In this document: one piece after another, positions 25,553-35,636 of the stretch
How positions within the stretch are numbered: the stretch's first letter is position 1
How the letters are laid out: the number at the start of each line of letters is the position of its first letter
DNA from: Candidatus Solirubrobacter pratensis
GTDB taxonomy: Bacteria > Actinomycetota > Thermoleophilia > Solirubrobacterales > Solirubrobacteraceae
DNA length: 64,000 nt
Direction: 5' to 3'
Assembly (NCBI RefSeq): GCF_000425945.1
Contig: NZ_AUEK01000007.1
Coordinates: forward strand, 372,001 to 436,000
The notes under the pieces: model-generated
Seen by the model: the letters and a program-made list of their open reading frames with translations, nothing else
What the model was told of the DNA's origin: nothing
The model's database searches: none
Program-made: the position numbers and the translations under genes

Positions 25553-26421
25553 TGCTCGAGCGCTTGGCCGCGTGCGCGACGACCGGCGTCGGCAGCCTGC
25601 CGTTCGCGTCGCCCGCCGAGGCCGCGGCGCACGCCGCGACGGCGTACGACGTGCCGTTCTGCCCGCAGCTGCCGCGGCTCGACGGCGACATGGTCGCGGA
25701 GTGGCTCGGCCCGTCGTGCGGATGGTCGCCGGAGCGCGACCGCGAGCGCCCGCACGCCTGGGACGCGTTCCTGGCCGAGGTCACCGCCCGCCCGCCGGCG
25801 CACGGAGTGGTGAAGCTCCAGGTGACAGGCCCGCTGACGCTCGCGACCGCGCTGGAGGCGCACGACCCGGCGCCCGCGTTTGCGCCCGCCGTCGTCTCCC
25901 TCGCCCGCGAGATCGCCGTCTGGCTCGCGGCGGCGGCGAGCGCGCAGGTCGCCGCGCTCGCGGGCCGCGGTCTCGGCGCGCTGCTGATCGTCGACGAGCC
26001 GGCGGGCGCGTCGGCGGCCGCCGCGCACGTGTGGGACCCGCTGCGCGCGGCGGCGCCCGCGTGGGGCCTGCACTTCTGCTGCCCCGTCCCGTGGGACGCG
26101 GTCCAGGCGGCGGCGCCGGACGTGTTGAGCCTCGACGTCGCGCGCTACGGCGCCGACCCGCGTGCCGCGGCGCAGATCGAGCGGGGCGGGCGGATCGCGT
26201 GGGGCCTGCTGCCGGTGCAGGGCCGCGAGGGCACCGGGTTCGCGGCGGCGCGACTGGCCGACGCCGTCGCCGCGCTCGGCATCGAGCCGGCGCGGCTGTT
26301 CGCCCACAGCCTGCTCACGCCGGCCTGCGGCACCGGGCTCGCGCGGCCCGCCCGCGAGCGCGCGCTGGCGCGTTCGCTACACGCCGCGGCGGCCGCGGCC
26401 CGGGCCCTGCCGGTGGGCTAA
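25552..26421 (+). CDS. Short MetE C-terminal-like (core-MetE/UROD superfamily) protein
   Basis: A 289-residue single-barrel protein that begins where a MetE catalytic domain would ([14 protein letters not shown]). It has [10 protein letters not shown], the DEPAG strand, H174-F-C176 matching the HxC zinc pair of MetE, and C259 in TPACGTG matching the third zinc Cys. Thus metal and thiol-binding features are kept but the folate-binding N-terminal barrel is missing. Archaeal core-MetE proteins take methyl groups from corrinoid proteins; here the donor is unknown. ATG overlaps the metE stop (TGATG), so it is under the same riboswitch. It overlaps the convergent DeoR gene by 4 bases. Confidence 0.8.
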   Translation: MLERLAACATTGVGSLPFASPAEAAAHAATAYDVPFCPQLPRLDGDMVAEWLGPSCGWSPERDRERPHAWDAFLAEVTARPPAHGVVKLQVTGPLTLATALEAHDPAPAFAPAVVSLAREIAVWLAAAASAQVAALAGRGLGALLIVDEPAGASAAAAHVWDPLRAAAPAWGLHFCCPVPWDAVQAAAPDVLSLDVARYGADPRAAAQIERGGRIAWGLLPVQGREGTGFAAARLADAVAALGIEPARLFAHSLLTPACGTGLARPARERALARSLHAAAAAARALPVG

Positions 26422-27209
26422 GCCCCGTTCTCCTCGACGCTGCGCGCGATGACGAGCTTGCCGACGTGCTCGCCGAGCGTCGCCTGGGCCTCCGGGCTGA
26501 GGCGGTCGTCGGTCACGAGCACGTCGGCCTCGTCGAGCGCGGCGATCGTGGAGAGGCCGACGATGCCCCACTTGGTGTGGTCGGCGACGACCACGAGCTG
26601 GCGGGCGGAGCGCACGAGGGCGCGGTTGGTCTCGGCCTCGAGCAGGTTCGGCGTCGTGAACCCGCCGCGCTCCTCCATCCCGTGGACGCCCATGAACAGC
26701 AGGTCGACGTGCATCGAGCGCACGGCGAGGTCGGCGACGGGGCCGACGAGCGCGTCCGAGGGCGTGCGCAGCCCGCCGGTGAGGACGATCGAGAGGTCGG
26801 TGCGGCCCGAGTGGCGCATCACCTCCGCGACCGGCACCGAGTTGGTGACCACGGTGAGGTTCGGGATGTCGCGCAGGTAGCGCGCCAGCGTCCACGTCGT
26901 CGTGCCCGCCGTGACGCCGATCGCCGTCCCGGGCCGCACGAGCCGGACGGCCTCCGCCGCGATCGCCTCCTTCTCCGGGCGCTCGCGGAAGGACTTGGCC
27001 TCGAAGCCCGGCTCGTCGGCGGTGCGCTGGGTCGCGACGGTCGCGCCGCCGTGCACCTTCTCGACCAGGCCGCGCTCGGCCAGCGCGTCGAGGTCGCGGC
27101 GGATCGTCATGTACGACACCTGCAGCTCTTCCGTCAGGTCGGACACGCGCACGCCGCCGGAGGCCCGCAGCGCCTCGAGGATCCGCTCCTGCCGCTGGCG
27201 TGCGAGCAC
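26418..27209 (-). CDS. DeoR-family regulator of the galactoside cluster
   Basis: A 263-residue repressor. DeoR HTH at about 5-55 (RQERILEALRASGGVRVSDL, SYMTIRRDLDALAERGLVEK, then VHGGA) and a sugar-phosphate-sensing domain (TAGTTTWTLARYL, VVTNSVPVAEVM, VLTGG, MGVHGM, VVVADHTKWG). GTG 27209 is chosen because GAGAGG lies 9 bases before it; the GAGAGG overlaps the end of the GH42 gene, so the two are one operon. It probably represses the GH42 and ABC genes until a galactose-derived signal appears. Confidence 0.9.
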   Translation of the reverse strand: MLARQRQERILEALRASGGVRVSDLTEELQVSYMTIRRDLDALAERGLVEKVHGGATVATQRTADEPGFEAKSFRERPEKEAIAAEAVRLVRPGTAIGVTAGTTTWTLARYLRDIPNLTVVTNSVPVAEVMRHSGRTDLSIVLTGGLRTPSDALVGPVADLAVRSMHVDLLFMGVHGMEERGGFTTPNLLEAETNRALVRSARQLVVVADHTKWGIVGLSTIAALDEADVLVTDDRLSPEAQATLGEHVGKLVIARSVEENGA

Positions 27210-27214
27210 GCGCG

Positions 27215-29164
27215 TCAGCCTCTCATCACGGCGACGCCGCCGGCAGGCACCGTCCCGTCGCCGCCCAGCAGGTCCTCGCCGGGCACGGCGACCGCGCCGG
27301 CCGTGTGGTTGAGCACAAACACGAAGTCGCCGTCCGCGCCGCGCCGGCGCACCGCTTCGACGCCCGCGGGCAGCCCCGGCAGCACCGGCTCGACGCCGGC
27401 CTCGGCGCACACGCGCTCCAGCAGCGGCGCCGGGTCCAGGCGCGTGGCGGCGTACCACGCGACGCCGTCGCCGTACTCGTGCCGGGTCACGGCCGGGCGC
27501 CCGTCGAGATGCGACATCACCGCCCGTGCCCCGTCGAGCCGGAGGTCCTCGGTCCACACCGACGCCACCGAGCCGTCGTCCAGCTCGACCGTCTCGCCCG
27601 CCGCGAGCGGCCGGAACTCCTCCACCCGCACGCCGAGCAGCTCGCGGAACGCGCCCGGGTAGCCGCCGAGGCGGATCGCGTCGTCGGGGTCCACGATCCC
27701 GCTGAAGTACGACACCACGGCATGGCCGCCCATGCGCACGTAGCGCTCGAGCGCCTCGGCGGTCGCATCGCTCACCAGATACAGGCTCGGCACGAGCACC
27801 AACTGATACCCGGACCACTCGTGCTCTGGATGAACGACGTCCACGGTGACGCCGGCGCGCCACAACGCCGCATGGAACGCGCGCACGCGATCGAGATAGG
27901 TCACATCGGCGGAGGGATGGGAGTCGAGCTCGACGGCCCACCAGCTCTCGTAGTCCCACAGCATCGCCACCTCGGCCACCACGCGGCTCCCGCGCACCGG
28001 CGCCAGCCGCTCGAGGTCGCGACCGAGCGCGACGACCTCGCGCCACATGCGCGAGTCCTCGCCGGCGTGGGGCACCATGCCGGAGTGGAACTTCTCGGCG
28101 CCGCGGCGGGACGCGCGCCACTGGAAGAACAGCGCCCCGTCCGAGCCGCGGGCGACGTGCGCGAGGCTGTTGCGCCGCATCTGCCCGGGCCGCTTGGCGA
28201 GGTTGCGCTCCTGCCAGTTGACCGCGCTCGTCGAGTGCTCCATCAGCAGCCATGGCGCGCCGCCGGCGAGCCCGCGCGTGAGGTCTCCCGACAGCGCGAG
28301 GTCGAGGTTCGGGTCGCCCTCGGCCGGCCGCAGGTAGTGATCCGTCGAGATCACGTCCTGCTCCGGCGCCCACCTGAAGTAGTCCAGCGGCTTGAACGCC
28401 GGGGTCATGAAGTTCGTCGTCACCGGGACGTCCGGCGTGAGCCGGCGCAGGATCTCGCGCTCGGCGCGAAAGCAGGCGAGCAGCTCGTCTGAGGAGAAGC
28501 GCGCGAAGTCGAGCTGCTGCGTGGGGTTGATGAAGTTCGGCGCCTGCCGCGGTGGGTTGATCTCGTCCCAGCGGGAGTAGTGCTGGCTCCAGAACGCGGT
28601 GCCCCAGGCTTCGTTGAGCGCGTCGAGATCCCGGTGACGGCGCCGCAGCCAGTCGCGGAACGCGGCCGCGCTGACGTCGCAGTAGCAGCGCGCGACGTGG
28701 CACCCGTACTCGTTGTTGGCATGCCACATCGCCAGCGCCGGGTGGCCGGCGTAGCGCGTCGCCAGTTGCTCGACCAGCCGCGCCGCGGCCGCCCGGTAGG
28801 CGGGACTGCTCGGGCAGTACGCCTGGCGCCCGCCCGGCCACAGCGTGCGGCCGTCGAAGGTCACCGGAAGGCTGTCGGGGTGCGCGCGGCTGAACCACGG
28901 CGGAGGAGAGGCCGTCGCGGTCGCGAGGTCCACGCGCACTCCGCCCTCGTGCAGGAGGTCCAGGACCCGGTCGAGCCAGCCGAAGTCGAAGCGTCCGGGC
29001 TCCGGCTCCAGCAGTGCCCAGGAGAAGACGCCGACGCTGACCAGGTTCACGCCCGCCTCGCGCATCAGGCGCACATCCTCGCGCCACGTCGTCTCCGGCC
29101 ACTGCTCGGGGTTGTAGTCGCCCCCGTACGCCAGGCGGTCCAGCGCGATCGGCCACGCGGTCAT
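27215..29164 (-). CDS. Beta-galactosidase, GH42
   Basis: A 649-residue intracellular glycosidase with no signal peptide. LAYGGDYNPEQWP at the N-terminus, acid/base E152 (HANNEYG) and nucleophile E309 (LLMEHS) on the barrel, a zinc-type Cys cluster (C117, C155, C160, C162), the trimerisation domain (about 385-580; VLVPSLYLVS) and a small C-terminal beta domain. It cleaves beta-galactosides taken up by the neighbouring transporter. Two CAACACAA repeats lie upstream of its start. Confidence 0.95.
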   Translation of the reverse strand: MTAWPIALDRLAYGGDYNPEQWPETTWREDVRLMREAGVNLVSVGVFSWALLEPEPGRFDFGWLDRVLDLLHEGGVRVDLATATASPPPWFSRAHPDSLPVTFDGRTLWPGGRQAYCPSSPAYRAAAARLVEQLATRYAGHPALAMWHANNEYGCHVARCYCDVSAAAFRDWLRRRHRDLDALNEAWGTAFWSQHYSRWDEINPPRQAPNFINPTQQLDFARFSSDELLACFRAEREILRRLTPDVPVTTNFMTPAFKPLDYFRWAPEQDVISTDHYLRPAEGDPNLDLALSGDLTRGLAGGAPWLLMEHSTSAVNWQERNLAKRPGQMRRNSLAHVARGSDGALFFQWRASRRGAEKFHSGMVPHAGEDSRMWREVVALGRDLERLAPVRGSRVVAEVAMLWDYESWWAVELDSHPSADVTYLDRVRAFHAALWRAGVTVDVVHPEHEWSGYQLVLVPSLYLVSDATAEALERYVRMGGHAVVSYFSGIVDPDDAIRLGGYPGAFRELLGVRVEEFRPLAAGETVELDDGSVASVWTEDLRLDGARAVMSHLDGRPAVTRHEYGDGVAWYAATRLDPAPLLERVCAEAGVEPVLPGLPAGVEAVRRRGADGDFVFVLNHTAGAVAVPGEDLLGGDGTVPAGGVAVMRG

Positions 29165-29198
29165 GCGGCGGAGTTTTCCTCTACTGCCGCCCAGAAGT

Positions 29199-29221
29199 CA
29201 ACACAAAGCATCGCAACACAA
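29199..29221. promoter_or_regulatory. Direct repeats CAACACAA, possible DeoR operators
   Basis: CAACACAA occurs at 29199-29206 and 29214-29221, 15 bases apart, in the divergent region between the GH42 gene and the transporter operon. The spacing and position fit operator sites for the cluster's DeoR protein. Inference only. Confidence 0.45.
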
Positions 29222-29276
29222 CGTCCGCTGCTTGCGAGATCGCGCAGGCGCGACGAGAGATTCGTGTGATTCGCCC

Positions 29277-29305
29277 TTGACAGGCGGGAGCTATCGGGGT
29301 GTTAT
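29277..29305 (+). promoter_or_regulatory. Sigma70-type promoter of the transporter operon
   Basis: TTGACA (29277-29282), a 17-base spacer and TGTTAT (29300-29305). The -35 is perfect and the -10 matches in 4 of 6 positions. The first ATG is 73 bases downstream behind a purine-rich ribosome site. Confidence 0.6.
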
Positions 29306-29377
29306 GTGCTGGCCTTTGATAGGTCGCGTTGTTTCGTGCGAAGTCGCGATGGTGCGCAGAGGAGGAGGAGAGGCGCG

Positions 29378-30718
29378 ATGAGGATCCCGTTCGACACGGA
29401 TGCCCCGGTCAGCCGCCGCACGCTGCTGAAAGGTGCCGCGAGCACCGCGGCCCTGGCGGCGCTGCCGGCCTCGCTGGTGGGCTGCGGCGGCGACGACGGC
29501 GGCTCGACCCAGAGCGCCGGAGGCGGTGGCGGCGGCGGGAAGAAGGCGGTCGGCACGGTCACGCTCGGCTCCAACGCGTCCGACGCGGTGCCCAAGGCCT
29601 CCTACGAGAAGGTGTTCGCCGCCTTCAAGACGGCCACCGGCGGCACGGTCGACGTCAACACCGTCGACCACAACACGTTCCAGGAGCAGATCAACAGCTA
29701 CCTCCAGGGCAAGCCCGACGACGCCTTCATGTGGTTCGCCGGCTACCGCATGCAGTTCTTCGCCCAGCGCGGCCTCGCGACCGAGATCTCAGACGTCTGG
29801 CAGAAGATCGGCCCCAACTACTCCGACGCCCTCAAGAAGGCGTCCACGGGCCTCGACGGCAAGCAGTACTTCGTGCCGTACTACTACTACCCGTGGGCGC
29901 TCTTCTACCGCAAGAGCGTGTGGGAGAAGGAGGGCTGGGAGGTCCCGCAGTCCTTCGACGAGCTCAAGGCGCTCCTGCCGAAGATGCAGAAGGCCGGCTA
30001 CTCGCCGCTCGGCTTCGCCGACAAGGACGGCTGGCCCGCGATGGGCACGTTCGACATCCTCAACCTGCGCCACAACGGCTATCAGTTCCACGTCGACCTG
30101 ATGGCCGGCAAGGAGTCCTGGCAGGACCCGAAGGTCGCCACCGTCTTCAACACGTGGAAAGAGCTGCTGCCCTACCACCAGGAGGGGGCGCTCGGGCGCA
30201 CGTGGCAGGAGGCGGCGCAGGGGCTGGCGAGCAAGAAGTCCGCGATGTACCTGCTCGGCATGTTCGTCGGTCAGCAGTTCACCGACGAGAAGACGCACGC
30301 CGACCTCGACTTCTTCAACTTCCCGGAGATCGACTCCAACGTCGGCGCCGACACGCTCGACGCGCCGATCGACGGCTTCATGATCTCCAAGAGCCCGAAG
30401 AACGAGGACGGCGCCAAGGCGTTGCTCGAGTACCTCGCCTCCGCCAAGGCGCAGAGCATCTACCTGCAGAACGACCCGAACAACATCGCGACCGCCAAGG
30501 ACGCGGACACGAGCAACTACAGCGCGCTGCAGAAGAAGGCGGTCGAGCTCGTCTCGAACGCGTCCAACATCACGCAGTTCATGGATCGCGACACGCGCCC
30601 TGACTTCGCGTCCACGGTGATGATCCCGGCGCTGCAGGACTTCATCAAGAACCCCAACGACGTGTCAGGGCTGCAGAAGAAGATCGAGGACCAGAAGAAG
30701 ACGATCTTCACGTCCTAG
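29378..30718 (+). CDS. ABC sugar-binding lipoprotein (Tat-type signal)
   Basis: A 446-residue extracellular solute-binding protein, family 1. Twin Arg R13-R14 (SRRTLLKG) and the lipobox LVGC with C36 suggest export by Tat and lipid anchoring. EQINSYLQGKPDDAFMWFAG and YYYYPWALFYRKSVWEKEG (about 160-180) are typical of sugar-binding proteins. GGAGGAGGAG precedes ATG 29378. It delivers the sugar, probably a galacto-oligosaccharide, to the two permeases that follow with no gap. Confidence 0.93.
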   Translation: MRIPFDTDAPVSRRTLLKGAASTAALAALPASLVGCGGDDGGSTQSAGGGGGGGKKAVGTVTLGSNASDAVPKASYEKVFAAFKTATGGTVDVNTVDHNTFQEQINSYLQGKPDDAFMWFAGYRMQFFAQRGLATEISDVWQKIGPNYSDALKKASTGLDGKQYFVPYYYYPWALFYRKSVWEKEGWEVPQSFDELKALLPKMQKAGYSPLGFADKDGWPAMGTFDILNLRHNGYQFHVDLMAGKESWQDPKVATVFNTWKELLPYHQEGALGRTWQEAAQGLASKKSAMYLLGMFVGQQFTDEKTHADLDFFNFPEIDSNVGADTLDAPIDGFMISKSPKNEDGAKALLEYLASAKAQSIYLQNDPNNIATAKDADTSNYSALQKKAVELVSNASNITQFMDRDTRPDFASTVMIPALQDFIKNPNDVSGLQKKIEDQKKTIFTS

Positions 30719-31666
30719 ATGGCCGTGGTCCCGGAACCCGTCGCCGAAGGCAGCCCCGCGCCGCGCGGGCGGCGCCGCCTGAGCCGCCTCACCCGGACGG
30801 ACAAGCTCGTCCTGGTGGTGATGTGCGGCATCCCGACGCTGCTGCTGATCGCGTTCGTCTGGTTCCCCGCGCTCGCGTCGATCGGGCTCTCGTTCACGTC
30901 CTGGGACGGGATCGGCGGCCTGGGCACGATCAAGTGGGTCGGGTTCCAGAACTACCACCAGATCTTCACGATCTATCCGCCGTTCGGGCCCGCGCTGCGG
31001 CACAACGTGATCTGGCTGGTGTTCTTCACGCTCGTCCCGACGACGTTCGGCATCTTCCTCGCCGTCCTGTTGGACAAGCAGATCCGGTTCACGCGGATCT
31101 ACCAGAGCACGCTGTACCTGCCGGTGATGCTGTCACTCGCGCTGGTGGGGTTCATCGCGCAGCTCTTCTACTCGCAGGACCAGGGCCTGATCAACGGGGT
31201 CCTCGGGCGCGCCGGCGAGCCGCCCGACATCCTCGGCGACCCCAAGCTCAACCTGTGGGCGGTGCTGATCGCGGCCAGCTGGCGCCACGTGGGCTACATC
31301 ATGGTGCTCTACCTGGCGGGGCTGAAGAGCGTCGACCCGTCGTTGCGCGACGCCGCGGCGATCGACGGCGCCAGCGAGTGGCAGACGTTCCGGCGCGTGA
31401 TCTTCCCGGTCATGAAGCCGATCAACGTGATCGTGGTCGTCGTGACGGTGATCGAGTCGCTGCGCGGCTCGTTCGACATCGTCTACGTGATCAACGGCGG
31501 CAAGAACGGCCTCGAGCTGCTCAACGTGCTCGTCTACGACAACATCGTCGGGGAGGCGAGCCGGATCGGCTACGGCTCGGCGCTCGGGACGATCCTGCTG
31601 GTGATCTCGCTCGGCTTCATCATCAGCTTCCTGGTCATCAACTTCCGGCGGGAGCAGCGGCCATGA
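30719..31666 (+). CDS. ABC sugar permease, MalF/UgpA type
   Basis: A 315-residue inner-membrane subunit with six predicted helices and the EAA loop (LRDAAAIDGASEWQTFRRVI, about 215-235) that contacts the ATPase. ATG follows the binding-protein stop directly (TAGATG) and the stop overlaps the next permease (ATGA). It pairs with that permease to import the sugar. Confidence 0.93.
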   Translation: MAVVPEPVAEGSPAPRGRRRLSRLTRTDKLVLVVMCGIPTLLLIAFVWFPALASIGLSFTSWDGIGGLGTIKWVGFQNYHQIFTIYPPFGPALRHNVIWLVFFTLVPTTFGIFLAVLLDKQIRFTRIYQSTLYLPVMLSLALVGFIAQLFYSQDQGLINGVLGRAGEPPDILGDPKLNLWAVLIAASWRHVGYIMVLYLAGLKSVDPSLRDAAAIDGASEWQTFRRVIFPVMKPINVIVVVVTVIESLRGSFDIVYVINGGKNGLELLNVLVYDNIVGEASRIGYGSALGTILLVISLGFIISFLVINFRREQRP

Positions 31667-32577
31667 GCGCCGTGGCGACCGGCGAAGAGACCGCGGCGCG
31701 CGCGCACGCGCGCGCCGTGCGGCGGGGACGGCGCGGGAACGGGCGCATCCATGCGTTCCTGATCGTCGTCTCGGTCGTGTGGCTGTTCCCGGTCCTGTAC
31801 TCGCTCTACACGTCGCTGCGGCCGTACTCCGACACGGCCGAGCACGGCTACGTCTCGATCGCGCGCTCGTTCAGCCTCGAGAACTACAAGAACGCCTGGA
31901 CGCAGGCCGACCTGCCGCACTACTACGTCAACTCGGCGATCGTGACGATCCCGGCGATCGTGATCACGCTGATCCTGGCGTCGTTCGTGGCGTTCGGGAT
32001 CTCCCGCTACAGCTGGAAGCTCAACCTGCCGCTGCTGATGCTGTTCACGGCCGGCAACCTGCTGCCGCAGCAGGTGATCATCACGCCGCTGTACCGGCTC
32101 TTCCTCGAGATCCCGCTGCCGGCGTTCATGAGCAGCTCGGAGACGCTGTACGACTCGTTCTGGGGGATCATCGCCATCCACGTGGCGTTCCAGCTCGGCT
32201 TCTGCGTGTTCGTGATGTCGAACTACATGAAGACGATCCCGATCGAGCTGACCGAGGCGGCGATGGTCGACGGCGCGTCGGTCTGGCGCCAGTACTGGCA
32301 GATCATCATGCCGCTGTGCCGGCCGCCGCTGGCCGCGCTGGCGACGCTCGAGTTCACCTGGATCTACAACGACTTCTTCTGGGCGCTGGTGCTGATGCAG
32401 AGCGGCGACAAGCGCCCGATCACCTCGGCGCTGGCCGGATTGCAGGGGCAGTTCTTCACCAACAACAACCTGATCGCCGCCGCGTCGCTGGTCGCGGCGC
32501 TGCCGACGCTGATCGTGTACTTCGCCCTGCAGCGGCAGTTCATCGGCGGCCTGACGCTCGGCTCGACCAAGGGATGA
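31663..32577 (+). CDS. ABC sugar permease, MalG/UgpE type
   Basis: A 304-residue membrane subunit with six helices. The EAA loop reads ELTEAAMVDGASVWRQYWQI (about 198-217). ATGA overlaps join it to both neighbours. A long basic N-terminal tail (AHARAVRRGRRGNGR) precedes the first helix. No ATP-binding subunit is encoded nearby, so a shared MsmK/MsiK-type ATPase from elsewhere is expected, as is common in actinobacteria. Confidence 0.93.
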   Translation: MSAVATGEETAARAHARAVRRGRRGNGRIHAFLIVVSVVWLFPVLYSLYTSLRPYSDTAEHGYVSIARSFSLENYKNAWTQADLPHYYVNSAIVTIPAIVITLILASFVAFGISRYSWKLNLPLLMLFTAGNLLPQQVIITPLYRLFLEIPLPAFMSSSETLYDSFWGIIAIHVAFQLGFCVFVMSNYMKTIPIELTEAAMVDGASVWRQYWQIIMPLCRPPLAALATLEFTWIYNDFFWALVLMQSGDKRPITSALAGLQGQFFTNNNLIAAASLVAALPTLIVYFALQRQFIGGLTLGSTKG

Positions 32578-34499
32578 TCGCGCTCGGCCCGGGCGGGGAG
32601 GTGCTCCACTGGGGCGCCGAGGTCGAACCGCCCGGGGCCGCGCTCGAGCCGCCGGTCGCACGCGCCGCGCTCGACGTCGCGGTGCGGCCGATGCTGATCA
32701 ACGAGCGCGCGCGCGGCTGGCGCGGCCGCGAGGGTCTCGTCGGGTCGCGCCGGCTGCCGGCGTTCGAGTGGGAGGGGCTGACGGGGCGCGCCGGCGACGT
32801 CGTCGTGCGCACCGAGATCGAGGACTCGCCGTCCGGCGTCACGCGGCTGCGCCACACGATCTCCGCCGGCGAGCCGCTGGAGCTCCATCGCCTCGCGATC
32901 GCGCTGCCGATCCCGCCGGTCGCGACCGAGGTGCTCGACCTCTCCGGGCGCTGGTGCCGCGAGCGTCACCCGCAGCGCCGCGCCCTGGAGCTCGGCACGT
33001 GGCTGCGCGAGACGCGCCACGGGCGGACGGGATTCGACACGCCGCTCATGCTCGTCGCCGGCACGCCCGGCTTCGGCTTCCGGACCGGCGAGGTGTGGGG
33101 GATCCACCTCGGCTGGAGCGGGGACGCCGCCTACTGGGCCGAGCGGCTGCCGGACGGCAACGCGACGCTCGCCGCCGCCGAGCTGCTGCAGCCCGGCGAG
33201 GTCGTGCTGGGCGAGTACACGACGCCGTGGCTCTACGCCGCCTACTCCGACCGCGGGCTCGACGGCCTCTCCGCGCAGTTCCACGGGTACATCCGCGCGC
33301 GCCCGTCGCACCCGCGGACGCCGCGCCCGGTCGTGCTCAACACGTGGGAGGCGGTCTACTTCGACCACGACCTCGACCGCCTCACACGCCTGGCCGAGAC
33401 CGCCGCGGACGCCGGCGTCGAGCGCTTCGTGCTCGACGACGGCTGGTTCCGCCACCGCCGCGACGACACCGCCGGCCTCGGCGACTGGTTCGTCGACGAG
33501 ACCGTCTGGCCCGAGGGCCTGCACCCGCTGATCGCCCGCGTGCGTGCGCTGGGCATGCAGTTCGGGCTCTGGGTGGAGCCGGAGATGGTCAATCCGGACT
33601 CCGACCTCGCCCGCGCACATGCGGACTGGATCCTCAACCCGGGCGGCCCGACGTGGCGCGGCCAGCAGGTGCTCGACGTCGCGAACCCGGACTGCCGCGC
33701 GTACCTGCTCGAGCGGCTCGACGCGCTGCTCGGCGAGTACGAGATCGGCTACCTCAAGTGGGACCACAACCGCGACCTCGTCGACTCGCCCGTGCACGCG
33801 CAGACGCTGGCCGTCTACGGGCTGCTCGACGAGCTGCGCGAGCGCCACCCGGGCGTCGAGATCGAGAGCTGCTCGAGCGGCGGCGCGCGCGTGGACCTCG
33901 GCATCCTCGAGCGCACCGACCGCGTGTGGGCCAGCGACACCAACGATGCGCTCGAGCGCCAGGCGATCCAGCGCTGGACGCAGCTGCTGCTTCCGCCGGA
34001 GCTGATCGGCTCGCACGTCGGTCCGCCGCGCGCGCACACGACCCATCGCACGCAGGACCTGTCCTTCCGGGTCGCGACCGCGCTGTTCGGCCACTTCGGC
34101 TTCGAGTGGGACATCACCACCGCCGCCCCCGACGAGCTGCGCGAGGCGGTCGCGCTCTACAAGCGCCGGCGCGGGCTGATCCACTCCGGCACGGTCGTCC
34201 GCGCCGACCATCCCGACCCGAGCGCCTACGTCCACGGCGTCGTCGGCGACGGCGAGGCGCTGTTCGCGTTCGTCCAGCTCACGACCAGCGCGCTGGAGAT
34301 CCCGGGGCCGGTCCGGCTCCCCGGCCTGTCCGGCCGCGTCCGCGTCAGCGCGCTCAACGCGCCGTCGTTCGCGCACAAGGAGCCGCCGCCATGGCTGCGC
34401 GAGGGCATCGTCACCACCGGCGAGGCGCTCGCCGCGATCGGCCTGCAGATGCCGGTCCTGCATCCCGAGCAGGCGCTCCTGCTCGACGTCCGCAGCTGA
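32574..34499 (+). CDS. Alpha-galactosidase, GH36
   Basis: A 641-residue intracellular enzyme that releases alpha-linked galactose, for example from melibiose or raffinose. An N-terminal beta-sandwich (1-250) is followed by the barrel with VLNTWEAVYFDHD, FVLDDGWF, nucleophile D397 (YLKWDHNRD), CSSGGAR and acid/base D455 (SDTNDALERQ). The ATG overlaps the permease stop (ATGA), so transport and cleavage are co-expressed. Confidence 0.95.
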   Translation: MIALGPGGEVLHWGAEVEPPGAALEPPVARAALDVAVRPMLINERARGWRGREGLVGSRRLPAFEWEGLTGRAGDVVVRTEIEDSPSGVTRLRHTISAGEPLELHRLAIALPIPPVATEVLDLSGRWCRERHPQRRALELGTWLRETRHGRTGFDTPLMLVAGTPGFGFRTGEVWGIHLGWSGDAAYWAERLPDGNATLAAAELLQPGEVVLGEYTTPWLYAAYSDRGLDGLSAQFHGYIRARPSHPRTPRPVVLNTWEAVYFDHDLDRLTRLAETAADAGVERFVLDDGWFRHRRDDTAGLGDWFVDETVWPEGLHPLIARVRALGMQFGLWVEPEMVNPDSDLARAHADWILNPGGPTWRGQQVLDVANPDCRAYLLERLDALLGEYEIGYLKWDHNRDLVDSPVHAQTLAVYGLLDELRERHPGVEIESCSSGGARVDLGILERTDRVWASDTNDALERQAIQRWTQLLLPPELIGSHVGPPRAHTTHRTQDLSFRVATALFGHFGFEWDITTAAPDELREAVALYKRRRGLIHSGTVVRADHPDPSAYVHGVVGDGEALFAFVQLTTSALEIPGPVRLPGLSGRVRVSALNAPSFAHKEPPPWLREGIVTTGEALAAIGLQMPVLHPEQALLLDVRS

Positions 34500-34534
34500 G
34501 GCCCTCCGTGGCCCTGTGCCACGATCACACGCCT

Positions 34535-35590
<1,056 letters not shown>

Positions 35591-35597
35591 GCCCGTT

Positions 35598-35632
35598 GCG
35601 GCGGGGCGGCAGTGCGAGTGCCGCCCCGCCGC
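35598..35632. terminator. Bidirectional terminator hairpin
   Basis: A perfect 14-base stem, GCGGCGGGGCGGCA (35598-35611) with TGCCGCCCCGCCGC (35619-35632), around a 7-base loop, lies between two convergent genes. There is no long T-run but the stem strength and position make it a likely terminator for both. Confidence 0.75.
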
Positions 35633-35636
35633 GCCC

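Noticed and set aside
26418-29156. Minus-strand frame fusing the DeoR sequence to a 600-residue Arg/Gly/Ala-rich stretch
   Set aside because: The upstream part is the shifted frame of the GH42 gene. A GAGAGG site and GTG at 27209 mark the true DeoR start.
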